Shown: positions 51,671 to 61,495 of the stretch, piece by piece | Position numbering within the stretch: position 1 is the first letter of the stretch | How the letters are laid out: the number at the start of each line of letters is the position of its first letter | Assembly: GCF_019021925.1 (NCBI RefSeq) | Contig: NZ_CP058990.1 | Coordinates: 2,816,001-2,880,000 of the forward strand | Source of the DNA: Cellulophaga sp. HaHaR_3_176 | Lineage (GTDB): Bacteria > Bacteroidota > Bacteroidia > Flavobacteriales > Flavobacteriaceae | Length of the DNA: 64,000 bases | Reading direction: 5' to 3' | The notes under the pieces: model-generated | The model's database searches: none | Told to the model about the DNA's origin: nothing | The model's input: the letters and a program-made list of their open reading frames with translations, nothing else | Made by a program: the position numbers and the translations under genes

Positions 51671-52288
51671 CTAAAGTAAATCGATGCTTGGTTTTAAAAT
51701 GTCTGCATATTTTTTGATGGTAGCCTTATCAAAAACTAACTCTTCATTTATTCTACCAAGTATAGGAACTCCTGTTTTTTTACTAATAATTTCTTCTGTT
51801 GACGGATGTTCATCTCCACTAAATAAAATGACTACATCATAACCTTTTAATTTTAACCACTCTACAGTCAACAATGTATGGTTAATACTCCCTAAATAAT
51901 GTCTTGAAACAACTACAACCTTATAATCGGGCATAATAATATCTAACATTGTATCCTCTTCATTTAAAGGAACCAATAAACCTCCCGCACCTTCTATAAC
52001 CAAATGGTTATTTGTTTCAGGAGCTTCAATATGAAATCTATCAATTTCAACACCTTCTTTTGCTGCAGCAGCATGCGGGCTCATTGGATATTTTAACTCA
52101 TAACTGTTTTTGTGAATTACAGTTTTTGAATTTGATATTAAACTTTTCACCTTATGACTATCAGAGTTATCCAATTCTCCAGCTTGTATAGGCTTCCAAT
52201 AATCAGCCTCTAACGCTTCTGTTAAAATTGCTGATGCTATTGTTTTACCTACTTCTGTTGATATTCCTGTAACAAAAAGTCTTTTCAT
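51671..52288 (-). CDS. bioD: Dethiobiotin synthetase
   Basis: BioD carboxylates DAPA with ATP to dethiobiotin. The 205-residue protein has the P-loop FVTGISTEVGKT, the DAPA/phosphate-binding KPIQAGEL and the EGAGGLLVPLNE loop. It is complete. It lies 4 bases after the DUF2007 gene and about 90 bases before bioA. Confidence 0.95.
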   Translation of the reverse strand: MKRLFVTGISTEVGKTIASAILTEALEADYWKPIQAGELDNSDSHKVKSLISNSKTVIHKNSYELKYPMSPHAAAAKEGVEIDRFHIEAPETNNHLVIEGAGGLLVPLNEEDTMLDIIMPDYKVVVVSRHYLGSINHTLLTVEWLKLKGYDVVILFSGDEHPSTEEIISKKTGVPILGRINEELVFDKATIKKYADILKPSIDLL

Positions 52289-52292
52289 ATTT

Positions 52293-52673
52293 TTAAGGTT
52301 TTGTGATCATTTTACAATTTAAACATAAATATTTTCTCTTTTCAAAAAAAGGAAATAGCTTGTGAAAAATACTTTTTCTCTCGTAATAACTTTCTGATTT
52401 TTGAGCTTTACAGTTTGGGCATGTTATAGGCAATCCATCATCTCCAATAGCATAACTACGTATACTATCATAAATTTCTAAAGCCCTTTTCTCATCTTCT
52501 TTAAATACTTGTAGTTTTGCACCACCAATTGCATGGCTTATCATCGGATCTGAATTTAATGTGTTTTCATCTTTCAAAAAAACTTGAATTTCTTCAGATT
52601 CAAGCTTGGTTTTAAGCACTTGCATATCAGACACGTACTCGAATACAGCTATCGTAACAAACTTATCACTCAT
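52293..52673 (-). CDS. DUF2007 domain protein with zinc ribbon
   Basis: A 126-residue protein. Residues 1-75 are a DUF2007 (GlnB-like, putative signal-transducing) domain: VTIAVFEYVSDMQVLKTKLESEEI and GGAKLQVFKEDEKRALEIY. A C-terminal zinc ribbon follows with CPNC and CLNC. It overlaps bioF by 8 bases and bioD by proximity (4 bases), so it is embedded in the biotin operon. A role in biotin metabolism has not been shown. Confidence 0.8.
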   Translation of the reverse strand: MSDKFVTIAVFEYVSDMQVLKTKLESEEIQVFLKDENTLNSDPMISHAIGGAKLQVFKEDEKRALEIYDSIRSYAIGDDGLPITCPNCKAQKSESYYERKSIFHKLFPFFEKRKYLCLNCKMITKP

Positions 52674-53835
52674 TACTATTTAGTTTTTCTTTTAAATAAG
52701 ATAACACCTCAAAAATTTCTTTTTTTGTATTATAACTATGTAAACAAAATCGAATTCGCTCTTGCCCAATTGATACCGTTGGTGATAAAATAGCTTTTAC
52801 ATTAAAACCTTTTTCTTGAATATCTTCAGCTATTTGCTTCACTTCTTTATTACCTGAAATAACGCAACAATGTATTGCCGAAGCACTTGAAATAAAAAAC
52901 GAACTTAAATTTAAGAATTCTACCTGCTCATTAAAATATTTGATGTTATCTAACAATTCGACTCTGGCAGGTTTTAAATTTTCATGTTTTGTATGCAATT
53001 CAACATAAGCTACGCCAATTGTTGCTACAGAATGTGGCGGTAAACCTGTAGTATATATAAAACTACGTGCAAAGTTTATTAAAAAATTCTTTAATTTTTC
53101 ACTCCCTAAAACAGCAGCGCCATGGCACCCCATTGCCTTACCAAACGTTATTATTCGTGCAAAAACTTGATTTTGAATTCCTAATTCAGATACCAATCCT
53201 TCTCCGTTTTCCCCAAAAACTCCAATAGCATGGGCTTCATCAATAATAAAATTAAAATCGCTAGAGTCACAATAGTGAGCAAAAGATTTTAGATCAGGAG
53301 AATCACCATCCATCGAAAAAACAGACTCTGTGATTATATAAACTTCAGCAGTTTTTGAAGTAACCACTCGATCTATTACTCCTTTTAAATCCTCTAAATT
53401 ATTATGGCTAAATTTATATGATTTTGCGTTACTTATTGCTATTCCATCTCTAATACTAGCATGTATATATTCATCATAAAATATAAAATCTCCTCGCTGC
53501 GGAATGCAGCTAAAAAAACCCAAATTAGCATCATAACCTGAGTTAAATAACAAAGCAGCTTCTACTTTATGAAATTTTGCAATTTGCAATTCTACCTCAT
53601 CGTATAATTTATAATTACCAGAAATTAAGCGAGAACCGGTGGCTCCGTTTTGAATTATGTTTCTATCTGATAAGAAACTTGAAGTATTATTAAAAATAGT
53701 AGCATTTCTAGAAAAACCAATATAGTCGTTCGAATAAAAATCTACAAAACTAGTAGACGTGTTTAAAGACCGAATAGAGTTTTCAGATTCTCTTTCTTCT
53801 AATTTTTTATGAAGTTTATGTGGAAAACTTGACAT
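52666..53835 (-). CDS. bioF: 8-amino-7-oxononanoate synthase
   Basis: BioF condenses pimeloyl-thioester and alanine to KAPA. From ATG 53835 it has 389 residues with the PLP-type conserved FYSNDYIGFS, GATGSRLISGNY, DEAHAIGVFGENGEG and the Lys region RIITFGKAMGCHGAAV. An in-frame start at 53892 precedes the -7 box and is rejected. It is the first gene of the operon bioF-DUF2007-bioD-bioA-ketosynthase. Confidence 0.94.
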   Translation of the reverse strand: MSSFPHKLHKKLEERESENSIRSLNTSTSFVDFYSNDYIGFSRNATIFNNTSSFLSDRNIIQNGATGSRLISGNYKLYDEVELQIAKFHKVEAALLFNSGYDANLGFFSCIPQRGDFIFYDEYIHASIRDGIAISNAKSYKFSHNNLEDLKGVIDRVVTSKTAEVYIITESVFSMDGDSPDLKSFAHYCDSSDFNFIIDEAHAIGVFGENGEGLVSELGIQNQVFARIITFGKAMGCHGAAVLGSEKLKNFLINFARSFIYTTGLPPHSVATIGVAYVELHTKHENLKPARVELLDNIKYFNEQVEFLNLSSFFISSASAIHCCVISGNKEVKQIAEDIQEKGFNVKAILSPTVSIGQERIRFCLHSYNTKKEIFEVLSYLKEKLNSNE

Positions 53836-53839
53836 ACAG

Positions 53840-53847
53840 CAAAGGTA
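53840..53847 (-). promoter_or_regulatory. -7 box (TACCTTTG) of bioF operon
   Basis: TACCTTTG on the minus strand fits TAnnTTTG and ends only 4 bases before the bioF ATG. The transcript would therefore start at or next to the start codon, giving a leaderless or nearly leaderless mRNA. A TTA (not TTG) lies 18 bases upstream. Confidence 0.5.
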
Positions 53848-54035
53848 GTATTTTGCACAATAGACTAACGAATAATTAAGCCACATTCGCACATGGCGTT
53901 ACATATTTACTACAAATCATAATAAGTAAATATTAAATTCGTTTTTTATGTAGAAAATTATTTCAAACCGTTCGTCGAATATTTTATGTCACCTAACTAT
54001 ATTTAACTTATTTTTAACTTTTAATCGCATTCCTA

Positions 54036-56495
54036 TTGGCTAAATTTTTACTTCTATTTTTCTTGTGTTGTTCTTACTGCTTTGCACAAAGTATAAATTT
54101 CGATCAACTTGATAAAGAAAAGTGGTTACGATATAACGGTGGTATTTCTGCAAATGGGGTTTATTATGATGGCACTGCAGATCGTCAAAACCTTACGTAT
54201 TACCTTACCGGAAATTTAAATTTCAATATTGCGGGCTTATATAATATTCCGCTTTCTTTTACATACTCTAATCAAAATTTTGATTTCCCTAGCCCCTTTA
54301 GCTTTAATCGATTAAGTCTTCACCCTTCTTATAAATGGGCAACAGCACACATTGGAGATGTTAGCATGACCTTTTCTCCGTATACACTTAGCGGTCATCA
54401 ATTTACAGGTAGTGGCATTGAGTTAAATCCGGAAGGTAAATTTCAAGTGAGCGCAATGTATGGTCGTTTTTTAAAAGCTACAGAATATGACTCCATAGCG
54501 CAAGGAGGAATTACATCGTATAAAAGAAAGGGGTTTGGCCTAAAGACAGCTTATGATTTTGATTTTATGAAGTTGGGTGTTATTTTATTTAAAGCCTCTG
54601 ATGATGCCGAATCTATAACAGAACCTTTTCCTACAGAATTAAATTTATCACCAAAAGATAATGCCGTAGTATCTTTCGAATCTGATTTTAGAGTTTTTGA
54701 TAAGGCCAATATTCATATAGAATATGCAATTTCTGGTGTCACTGAAGATTCTCGATTAACAGAAGAAAGGCCCAATAGCGGCCTGCTTTCTTTTTTATTG
54801 AAAGAAAACATTAGTACTAATTATTACAATGCGATAAATGCTTCTTTTAATTACCCTGCAGGTAACGGAAGTTTAGGAGTTGGATATGAACGCATAGACC
54901 CTGATTATAAAACTCTAGGAGCTTATTATTTTAATAATGATTTAGAAAATATTACTGTAAATGCAAGCCAAACTATTTTTAATAATAAACTTAACTTAAG
55001 CGTTAATGCGGGTTTACAGCAAGATAATTTAGATAAAGCAAAAACGTCAGAACAACAACGTATTGTTAGTGCTATTAATGCTAGTTTAACAGCTTCAGAA
55101 AAATTGACATTAAATGGGTCGTATTCAAACTTTCAATCGTATACCAATATCCGTGATCAATTCGATTATATCAACCAAGTAGGTGCTCTTGATAATGTAG
55201 ATACATTAAACTACCGCCAAGTGTCACAAAATGCAAATTTAGGAATCAACTATATTCTTAAGCAGACGGAACAAAAGCAGCAAAGCACTAATCTTAATTT
55301 AGTATATCAAAACTCAAACAATGAGCAAGAGGGAGAAACTATAGATGGTGGAGAAAGTGCTTTTTATAATGGAACGGCCGCATATACTTTAGGCTATCCT
55401 GATAAAAATTTGAATATTTCATTAGCTGCAAATACATCTTTTAACACTACTGGTGAAGACAAAAGTTTAACTCTAGGACCTACATTAGCTATAGGTAAAC
55501 AATTTTTTGACAAACAATTACGAACTAATTTTTCTAGTTCTTACAACACATCATACAGTAACGGCGAACAACAAAACAATGTTTATAATTTTAGATTAGG
55601 CAGTAATTATGTTTGGTTCGAAAAACACAATTTAAGTCTTAATTTTTTAATGCTATTTCGTAATTCTGTTTTAAATACAAATCGCGATTTAACCATAACT
55701 TTTGGGTATAGCTACGCATTTGACAACTTTAAATTTCATCTTAATAAAGGAGAAAAAAACATTGATCATCGATTACAAAAAGCCACAAATGATATATGGA
55801 GTTTTAGATATAAAAATGTATCCTACAGTGGTACTGCTGCAGAACTTAATGAACAATTAACAAATGTTTTTCATAGCTCTGAATTTGCCAATATTCCTAA
55901 ATTTAAAAAAGATGATTTAGAATTACTATTGGCAATTACTAAAAAAGAAAGAAAAGAAGAAAGCTACAAAGAAAGTGCTTTAACCTTCTTAAAAGAATTG
56001 TATAGCTACGCTGATTTTAAAGAAACCTACGAGAAAGCCCTTTTTGCGGTCATCAGAAAAATACAAATTGATATGCGTAAAATCGATATCGCTCTTGAAC
56101 GCCTATTTGTATCTGCTAAACTTGAGGTTGATAACAACCCACTACATAATAAAAAAGAAAGTGACTATACTTCGGAAGATTTAGGGTTAGCACAAGACTA
56201 TAAACTTGCTGTAAAAGATCAAGAAACCCGCTTGAAAAAATTAGTAGGCCACCGTTGGATGGAAACTAAATTTGCTGAATTTACAGATATAAGTTTTGTA
56301 ATTGAACCATTAGGCTATTTAAGAGAGTTTAAAGAAAGTAACACGCTAGAAGCATATAAAATATTTGATGAAACTAAAGATGTTACCAAATTAAAGGACT
56401 ATTTAGAAAATGAAATTATTGATTTCTATTATAAGAAATCTTTAAAAGTGGTAAACCCTGAAAGTTTTGAATTACGATATATAAACAAAAACTAA
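54036..56495 (+). CDS. Large outer-membrane barrel-like protein of unknown function
   Basis: An 819-residue protein with a signal peptide (MAKFLLLFFLCCSYCFAQ) from a TTG start at 54036. Residues about 20-560 are amphipathic beta-strands with periodic NNL/YSN turns (for example TYYLTGNLNFNIAGLYNIPL, YNFRLGSNYVWFEKHNLSLN), as in a large barrel. Residues about 560-819 are helical and charged. No family is recognised. It is 89 bases upstream of the giant toxin gene on the same strand, with a hairpin between. A role in anchoring or exporting the downstream protein is inferred only from position. Confidence 0.6.
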   Translation: MAKFLLLFFLCCSYCFAQSINFDQLDKEKWLRYNGGISANGVYYDGTADRQNLTYYLTGNLNFNIAGLYNIPLSFTYSNQNFDFPSPFSFNRLSLHPSYKWATAHIGDVSMTFSPYTLSGHQFTGSGIELNPEGKFQVSAMYGRFLKATEYDSIAQGGITSYKRKGFGLKTAYDFDFMKLGVILFKASDDAESITEPFPTELNLSPKDNAVVSFESDFRVFDKANIHIEYAISGVTEDSRLTEERPNSGLLSFLLKENISTNYYNAINASFNYPAGNGSLGVGYERIDPDYKTLGAYYFNNDLENITVNASQTIFNNKLNLSVNAGLQQDNLDKAKTSEQQRIVSAINASLTASEKLTLNGSYSNFQSYTNIRDQFDYINQVGALDNVDTLNYRQVSQNANLGINYILKQTEQKQQSTNLNLVYQNSNNEQEGETIDGGESAFYNGTAAYTLGYPDKNLNISLAANTSFNTTGEDKSLTLGPTLAIGKQFFDKQLRTNFSSSYNTSYSNGEQQNNVYNFRLGSNYVWFEKHNLSLNFLMLFRNSVLNTNRDLTITFGYSYAFDNFKFHLNKGEKNIDHRLQKATNDIWSFRYKNVSYSGTAAELNEQLTNVFHSSEFANIPKFKKDDLELLLAITKKERKEESYKESALTFLKELYSYADFKETYEKALFAVIRKIQIDMRKIDIALERLFVSAKLEVDNNPLHNKKESDYTSEDLGLAQDYKLAVKDQETRLKKLVGHRWMETKFAEFTDISFVIEPLGYLREFKESNTLEAYKIFDETKDVTKLKDYLENEIIDFYYKKSLKVVNPESFELRYINKN

Positions 56496-56508
56496 AAAGG
56501 TAATAGCA

Positions 56509-56548
56509 AGAATGCTGGTGGCATATATTTTTAAACCACAAGCATTCT
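56509..56548 (+). other. Intercistronic hairpin
   Basis: AGAATGCT-GTGG pairs with CCAC-AGCATTCT, with one unpaired base per arm, around a T-rich loop. No U-run follows. It lies between the barrel gene and the toxin gene and may adjust their relative expression. Confidence 0.5.
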
Positions 56549-56584
56549 GTAATGTGAAAAGATAATTAGAGGAATAAAAATCCT

Positions 56585-59500
56585 ATGAAAAAAAATAAAA
56601 CATACACAAACCCAAAAAGCGTATTTGCTACAATTTTCAGATGTAAGCAAGGGCTACTTTTTTCGCTTTTTTACTTTTTTATTACTGGTGTTTTTGCCCA
56701 AAATTTTCCAGTTCAGATTATACCACAGGCAACGCCACCACCACCTATTTACCTATCTAATTATGCTGATGCTAGCACTGTAAACAGTCCGTTGCGGGTA
56801 CAAATAATTTTAAATGATTTAAATATACAAAGTAGAGAAGTACGTTTAAAAGTTTATTTTCAAGGCAGTGGTCTAACCTTTGAAAGCAATGATTTTGTTA
56901 CAGGTGCCTCTCCTTTATTTCTAGAAGGTGGCTCACCTTTAATTTTAACTAACGTAGAGCTAGCTCCATACTTCAAATTTGAAAATATCACAGGTATTTC
57001 TCCAAATGTATATGGCAACTCTATACCCGAAGGAACCTACCAATTTTGCTTTGAGATTTTCGATGTCGCTACAGGTAATCGTCTCTCTCGAAAAAGCTGT
57101 GTAACTAGTGTTATTTTTAAAAACGAACCTCCTTTCCTTATATCACCAAGAAATAAAGACAATATAGCAGAAACTAACCCACAAAATATTGTTTTTCAAT
57201 GGACGCCACGAAGTATTAATGTTACGAATGTGGAATACGAACTTAGTTTGGTTGAAATTTGGGACACGCAAATAGATCCTCAAGCGGCTTTTTTAAGCTC
57301 CCCTCCTATTTTTCAAACAACTACAACATCTACAACCTATGTTTTTGGGCCGAGTGATCCATTATTATTATCAGGTAAAAATTATGCTTGGCGTGTACAA
57401 GCAAAAGCAAAACAAGGCATTGAAGAAATTGGCCTATTTAAAAACCAAGGGTATAGTGAGATATTCTCTTTTAGCCACGCAAGTGCTTGTGATTTGCCAT
57501 TAAGTATTAACCATGAGGTTAAAGGGAGTACTATTACCAATATTTTTTGGGATGATTTTTCTAACGAAGTACCAGAATATACTGTTCGCTACCGTAAAAA
57601 AGGAAATAACAATGACTGGTTTTATAACAAAACGTCTTCTAACACTACATCGCTTTGGGATTTAAAAGCAGGAACTACATACGAATATCAAATTCGAAAA
57701 AAATGTAGTGTTACCGAAAGCGACTGGAGTATTACCAAGCAATTTACCACCCATATCGCCGATAATGAAGAGAGTGTTTACGAATGCGGTATTACACCAA
57801 ATTTTACACTGAGCAACACAGAACCTTTAGCTACAATTGAAAATGGTGAAAAATTTACTGCTGGCGATTTTCCTATACATGTATTAGAAGTTAGTGGTAG
57901 CAACGGCAGGTTTACAGGTAAAGGGTATGTTACTATACCCTATTTAAATAGTATTCGTGTAGGGGTAAAGTTTACTAACATTTTAATTAATACCGATAAG
58001 CAAATGGCCGAAGGTACTGTAATTACGATGTATGACCCTTCGCTAAAAAACCTTTTAGACGTTGACGATGCTATAGAAACTGTTAGCAATGCTGCTGAGG
58101 CAGTTGGCGAATTATTTGAAGGTGATAATGACCTTGATGAAATTCGTGTAAATTTTGATATACCTAAAGATAAATACACAGATTATATTTCGGTAAAAGA
58201 TGGTATTGTAACCATAACAAACCCAGCAAACGGTGCTACAGAAACAAGTCCACTTGGTGATGATAAAGTAATTGTAGATAAATCAGGACAAACATACCAT
58301 ATTGATGCTGGTGGAGCAATCACACCTGGTGGACAAATAGATCCAAGCGGCTCTGTTACAACTGGTAATGTTACTGGTGTTTCTAGAAATGGTGATTTAG
58401 AATCACTTACTGCACAAGGCATACAAGTAACTTTTGAAAGTACAGGAATATACGGGTACGACCAAATGCCAACGAGCGCTAATGATAAGTTAAAGAAAGA
58501 GTACACTACAGTACTTGATGCCTCTGGTAGCGATTATACTTTAGCACATATTGCAGTAGAAAATAAGAAAACAATTACTGTTACTGCAAAAGTAGCCTTC
58601 AATTCAAATTCAGATTATACTCTAGCTGACTTAAAATTTAAAACATTAACTGGTGAGCTTATACCAGTTGCAGTTATTAATGAAAGCAACAATACTATTG
58701 ACCTTAATTTTACTGGCCATTACACCACAGAAAGTGAAACTATTTATGCTGTTGTACCTTCAAAAGAAGATACTACGAAACAATTAACTGCTGGTGCATT
58801 TACCCTTTGGCATTTAACCGATAGAGTTATTGATGTTGTTTTAGTTTCTGTAGATAACGCTCCTTTACCTAACACTACCGAAATAGCTAAAATTTTCAAA
58901 AAAGGCGTTGCGACTTTTAATTTTGAAACTGAAACAGCCTCATTAAAAGGTTCTGATGCTTTAGGTGCTGACGAAACACTTGCCATTGCAGACAACCCTT
59001 GGTTAACAGCGTATAATGACGAACAAAAAGCACTCATTAAACACATAAAAGCTCAGTTTAATTATGATAAAGACAAATACTATGTATTAGTATTTAATGA
59101 TGATTTTAAAACCACCAAACCGCTAGCTGGTTTTATGCCATTACAACGCCAATTTGGTTTTGTTTTTAATGGTGGTTTAAATAAAGGGGAAGAAGCTAAA
59201 GGAGACGTAACTACAGTTACTGCGCACGAACTAGGCCATGGTGTTTTTGCATTACAACACCCATTTACTGAATACGGTACGGTTGAAGGAAGTACCGAGT
59301 GGTTAATGGATTACAAAGATGGTGCTACAGGTTTAAACCACATGAACTGGGCACAAATGCATAACCCTGCATTAAAGTTTTATGTGTTTCAAGATGAAGA
59401 GGATGGGGAAATAAATATTAATCAAACAGATCCTTTTGCCGATTATATTAAAAGCAAATTAAAAGAACTAGGAAATAATTTCTATGCAATTATTCATTGT

Positions 59501-61492
59501 GAAACTGGGTGTAATGAAAACAATAATGAAAGTAATTATCAGTATTCAGAAATAATTAAAGCTTCAGAAGAAATAAATTCTATAATTGATGGAAACCAAA
59601 ATAATTCAACCTTCTTTAAAACCAAAAATATATTTGAGTTTCGACTTCAGTTTGCTGAAAAAGCAAGCCAAAAATGCATGATAATTTATTATCAGGATAA
59701 TTCAAATAATAATAATAATAATAGTAGTGCAATTTTGGATAATTCTAATTCAGAAACAAATGAGATCTCAAAAAAGCTATTGTATGTTACTAAAGAGGAA
59801 ACTTTGGATTGTTTCGATTACTTAGCGAATTGGAATTCAGAATTATGTAGCTACAATACACAAAATATTTTTACACTTTCTTCAACACCATATTTTGACA
59901 CTTTATTTCAAGTAATAATAAACTGTATAAATAAGGATAATAATTCCGAACCAATAGATCTTGTTGCAATAGAAACTATCTTAAAAGATGCTGTTAAAGG
60001 TAAGCGAGATAACCAAAGTGTTGAGTACGCAAAAAACGGAAATGTTTACAAGCTAGATAAAAATGGTACAATTGAAAAAATTGATACTCCGCTCACTGAT
60101 AATGAAATTAATGAAGGTATATGGGAAGATGCATCTGAGGTAAAAATACGCTTGACACATAATAACAGTGGAATTTTACAATACCAAGCGTTAGGTTTAA
60201 ATAAAAAATTAAATTTTGATATTGCCAAAATAAATAAAACTGCAAATCTCATAGAAATTGCTTCAAAAATTAAAAATAGTGCAAATTTATTTTTTGAAGA
60301 AGCCAAAATTAAAACAGTTACTATTACACCTAAGGAGTTAGGTATTTCTTTAAACAATAACACTCAAGTGTTTGCAGATGGAAAAACACTACAAATAGAT
60401 GAAAATTCCGCAGGATGGAAAATTACAACAGAGGCATTAGGCCTTTTAACAAGTCTTTTAAAAACTGCCGAGATTGAAGAACAAACCTATTTAGAGAGCA
60501 CAGAAAACACAGCTACTATACATGCTCCTGGTTTAGTTACTGGAGGTGTTGAGGTTGTAGCTCAAAAGGTTACGGACCTTACTAGTTTATGTGTACAAGT
60601 AACAGATTTGGCTTTAAATGAAAAAGCTAGAGAGGAAATGTACAACCAATTCTACCAAATTAAAACACAAATAGGTGAAGACCCTTCTACTTTCTTCCCA
60701 ATTTTGGTAGATGTAACTATCGCCGCAACTACGGGTAATAGTACAGAAGAATGGAAAGAAACTTTAAACAAAGAAACAGATATAGGTAGGCGAAACCATA
60801 AAGTAACTTTTGGTACAGGTAATGCAGTTGTAACCGTAATGGCTGGAGCAGCAATTGTAAAAGATCTTCCTGAAATAATTGAGAAACTTGGAGAGAAAAT
60901 AGATGATATTTTAAAAATTGGAAACAAGGTTTTCAAATCTGCCGATGAATTTGCCGAGGCTATTTATAAAGCTCGAAATACAATTAGAAAAAAAATAATT
61001 GACTTATCTGAAACAAAAGATTTAGCAAAAGACTTTTTTGAACACATGAAAAAAACAGATATTTCTTTAAAAGATATGAGTTTTGAAGATTGGTTTAAAG
61101 ATACCTTCAAAAAGTACGACTTAAAAGGTGAACTTGTAAATTTTGAAGCACATCATGTAATACCTGCTGATGTTTTAAAGAACAACCCAGATCTAAAGGA
61201 ACTTTTGTTTGAGCTAAGAAAAACTGATCCTGATTTTGACTTCGATTTTAACAGTATAGATAATGGTATAATGATACAAAAGAAAAGTCTAAAATTAGAA
61301 AATAATGGACATACAAGTCACAAACAATATAATGACGCTATAAGTGATAAAATTACTGACATTATTAGTAATGCAAATAATCCACAAAGAGCTTTAGATG
61401 AAATAAAAGATTTAATAACTTCTACAAAAGAAACACTTAAAAAAGAAGTTTTATTAGGTAATAAAGATGTAAACGATATTATAGATTTTTAA
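56585..61492 (+). CDS. Giant secreted protein: FN3, zinc metallopeptidase and C-terminal AHH nuclease toxin
   Basis: A 1635-residue protein with a signal peptide (cleavage near residue 39, ITGVFAQ). The N-terminal beta-rich part (about 45-290) has repeated Ig-like segments. A fibronectin type III-like domain lies at about 300-390 (PEYTVRYRKKGNNNDW, YEYQIRKKC). A zincin motif HELGHG is at residue 881, with a third His 7 residues after the second (QHPF). A Cys- and Asn-rich region is at about 960-1110. The last 150 residues have FEAHHVIPADVL (His1523, His1524), DNGIMIQ and GHTSHKQY, the pattern of AHH-type HNH nuclease toxins. No type IX C-terminal domain is present. A probable immunity gene follows after 3 bases. 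Confidence 0.8.
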   Translation: MKKNKTYTNPKSVFATIFRCKQGLLFSLFYFFITGVFAQNFPVQIIPQATPPPPIYLSNYADASTVNSPLRVQIILNDLNIQSREVRLKVYFQGSGLTFESNDFVTGASPLFLEGGSPLILTNVELAPYFKFENITGISPNVYGNSIPEGTYQFCFEIFDVATGNRLSRKSCVTSVIFKNEPPFLISPRNKDNIAETNPQNIVFQWTPRSINVTNVEYELSLVEIWDTQIDPQAAFLSSPPIFQTTTTSTTYVFGPSDPLLLSGKNYAWRVQAKAKQGIEEIGLFKNQGYSEIFSFSHASACDLPLSINHEVKGSTITNIFWDDFSNEVPEYTVRYRKKGNNNDWFYNKTSSNTTSLWDLKAGTTYEYQIRKKCSVTESDWSITKQFTTHIADNEESVYECGITPNFTLSNTEPLATIENGEKFTAGDFPIHVLEVSGSNGRFTGKGYVTIPYLNSIRVGVKFTNILINTDKQMAEGTVITMYDPSLKNLLDVDDAIETVSNAAEAVGELFEGDNDLDEIRVNFDIPKDKYTDYISVKDGIVTITNPANGATETSPLGDDKVIVDKSGQTYHIDAGGAITPGGQIDPSGSVTTGNVTGVSRNGDLESLTAQGIQVTFESTGIYGYDQMPTSANDKLKKEYTTVLDASGSDYTLAHIAVENKKTITVTAKVAFNSNSDYTLADLKFKTLTGELIPVAVINESNNTIDLNFTGHYTTESETIYAVVPSKEDTTKQLTAGAFTLWHLTDRVIDVVLVSVDNAPLPNTTEIAKIFKKGVATFNFETETASLKGSDALGADETLAIADNPWLTAYNDEQKALIKHIKAQFNYDKDKYYVLVFNDDFKTTKPLAGFMPLQRQFGFVFNGGLNKGEEAKGDVTTVTAHELGHGVFALQHPFTEYGTVEGSTEWLMDYKDGATGLNHMNWAQMHNPALKFYVFQDEEDGEININQTDPFADYIKSKLKELGNNFYAIIHCETGCNENNNESNYQYSEIIKASEEINSIIDGNQNNSTFFKTKNIFEFRLQFAEKASQKCMIIYYQDNSNNNNNNSSAILDNSNSETNEISKKLLYVTKEETLDCFDYLANWNSELCSYNTQNIFTLSSTPYFDTLFQVIINCINKDNNSEPIDLVAIETILKDAVKGKRDNQSVEYAKNGNVYKLDKNGTIEKIDTPLTDNEINEGIWEDASEVKIRLTHNNSGILQYQALGLNKKLNFDIAKINKTANLIEIASKIKNSANLFFEEAKIKTVTITPKELGISLNNNTQVFADGKTLQIDENSAGWKITTEALGLLTSLLKTAEIEEQTYLESTENTATIHAPGLVTGGVEVVAQKVTDLTSLCVQVTDLALNEKAREEMYNQFYQIKTQIGEDPSTFFPILVDVTIAATTGNSTEEWKETLNKETDIGRRNHKVTFGTGNAVVTVMAGAAIVKDLPEIIEKLGEKIDDILKIGNKVFKSADEFAEAIYKARNTIRKKIIDLSETKDLAKDFFEHMKKTDISLKDMSFEDWFKDTFKKYDLKGELVNFEAHHVIPADVLKNNPDLKELLFELRKTDPDFDFDFNSIDNGIMIQKKSLKLENNGHTSHKQYNDAISDKITDIISNANNPQRALDEIKDLITSTKETLKKEVLLGNKDVNDIIDF

Positions 61493-61495
61493 ATC

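Noticed and set aside
56585..61492. Type IX secretion C-terminal domain on the giant protein
   Set aside because: The C-terminus is the AHH nuclease-like domain with a helical end; no beta-sandwich CTD motif is visible.
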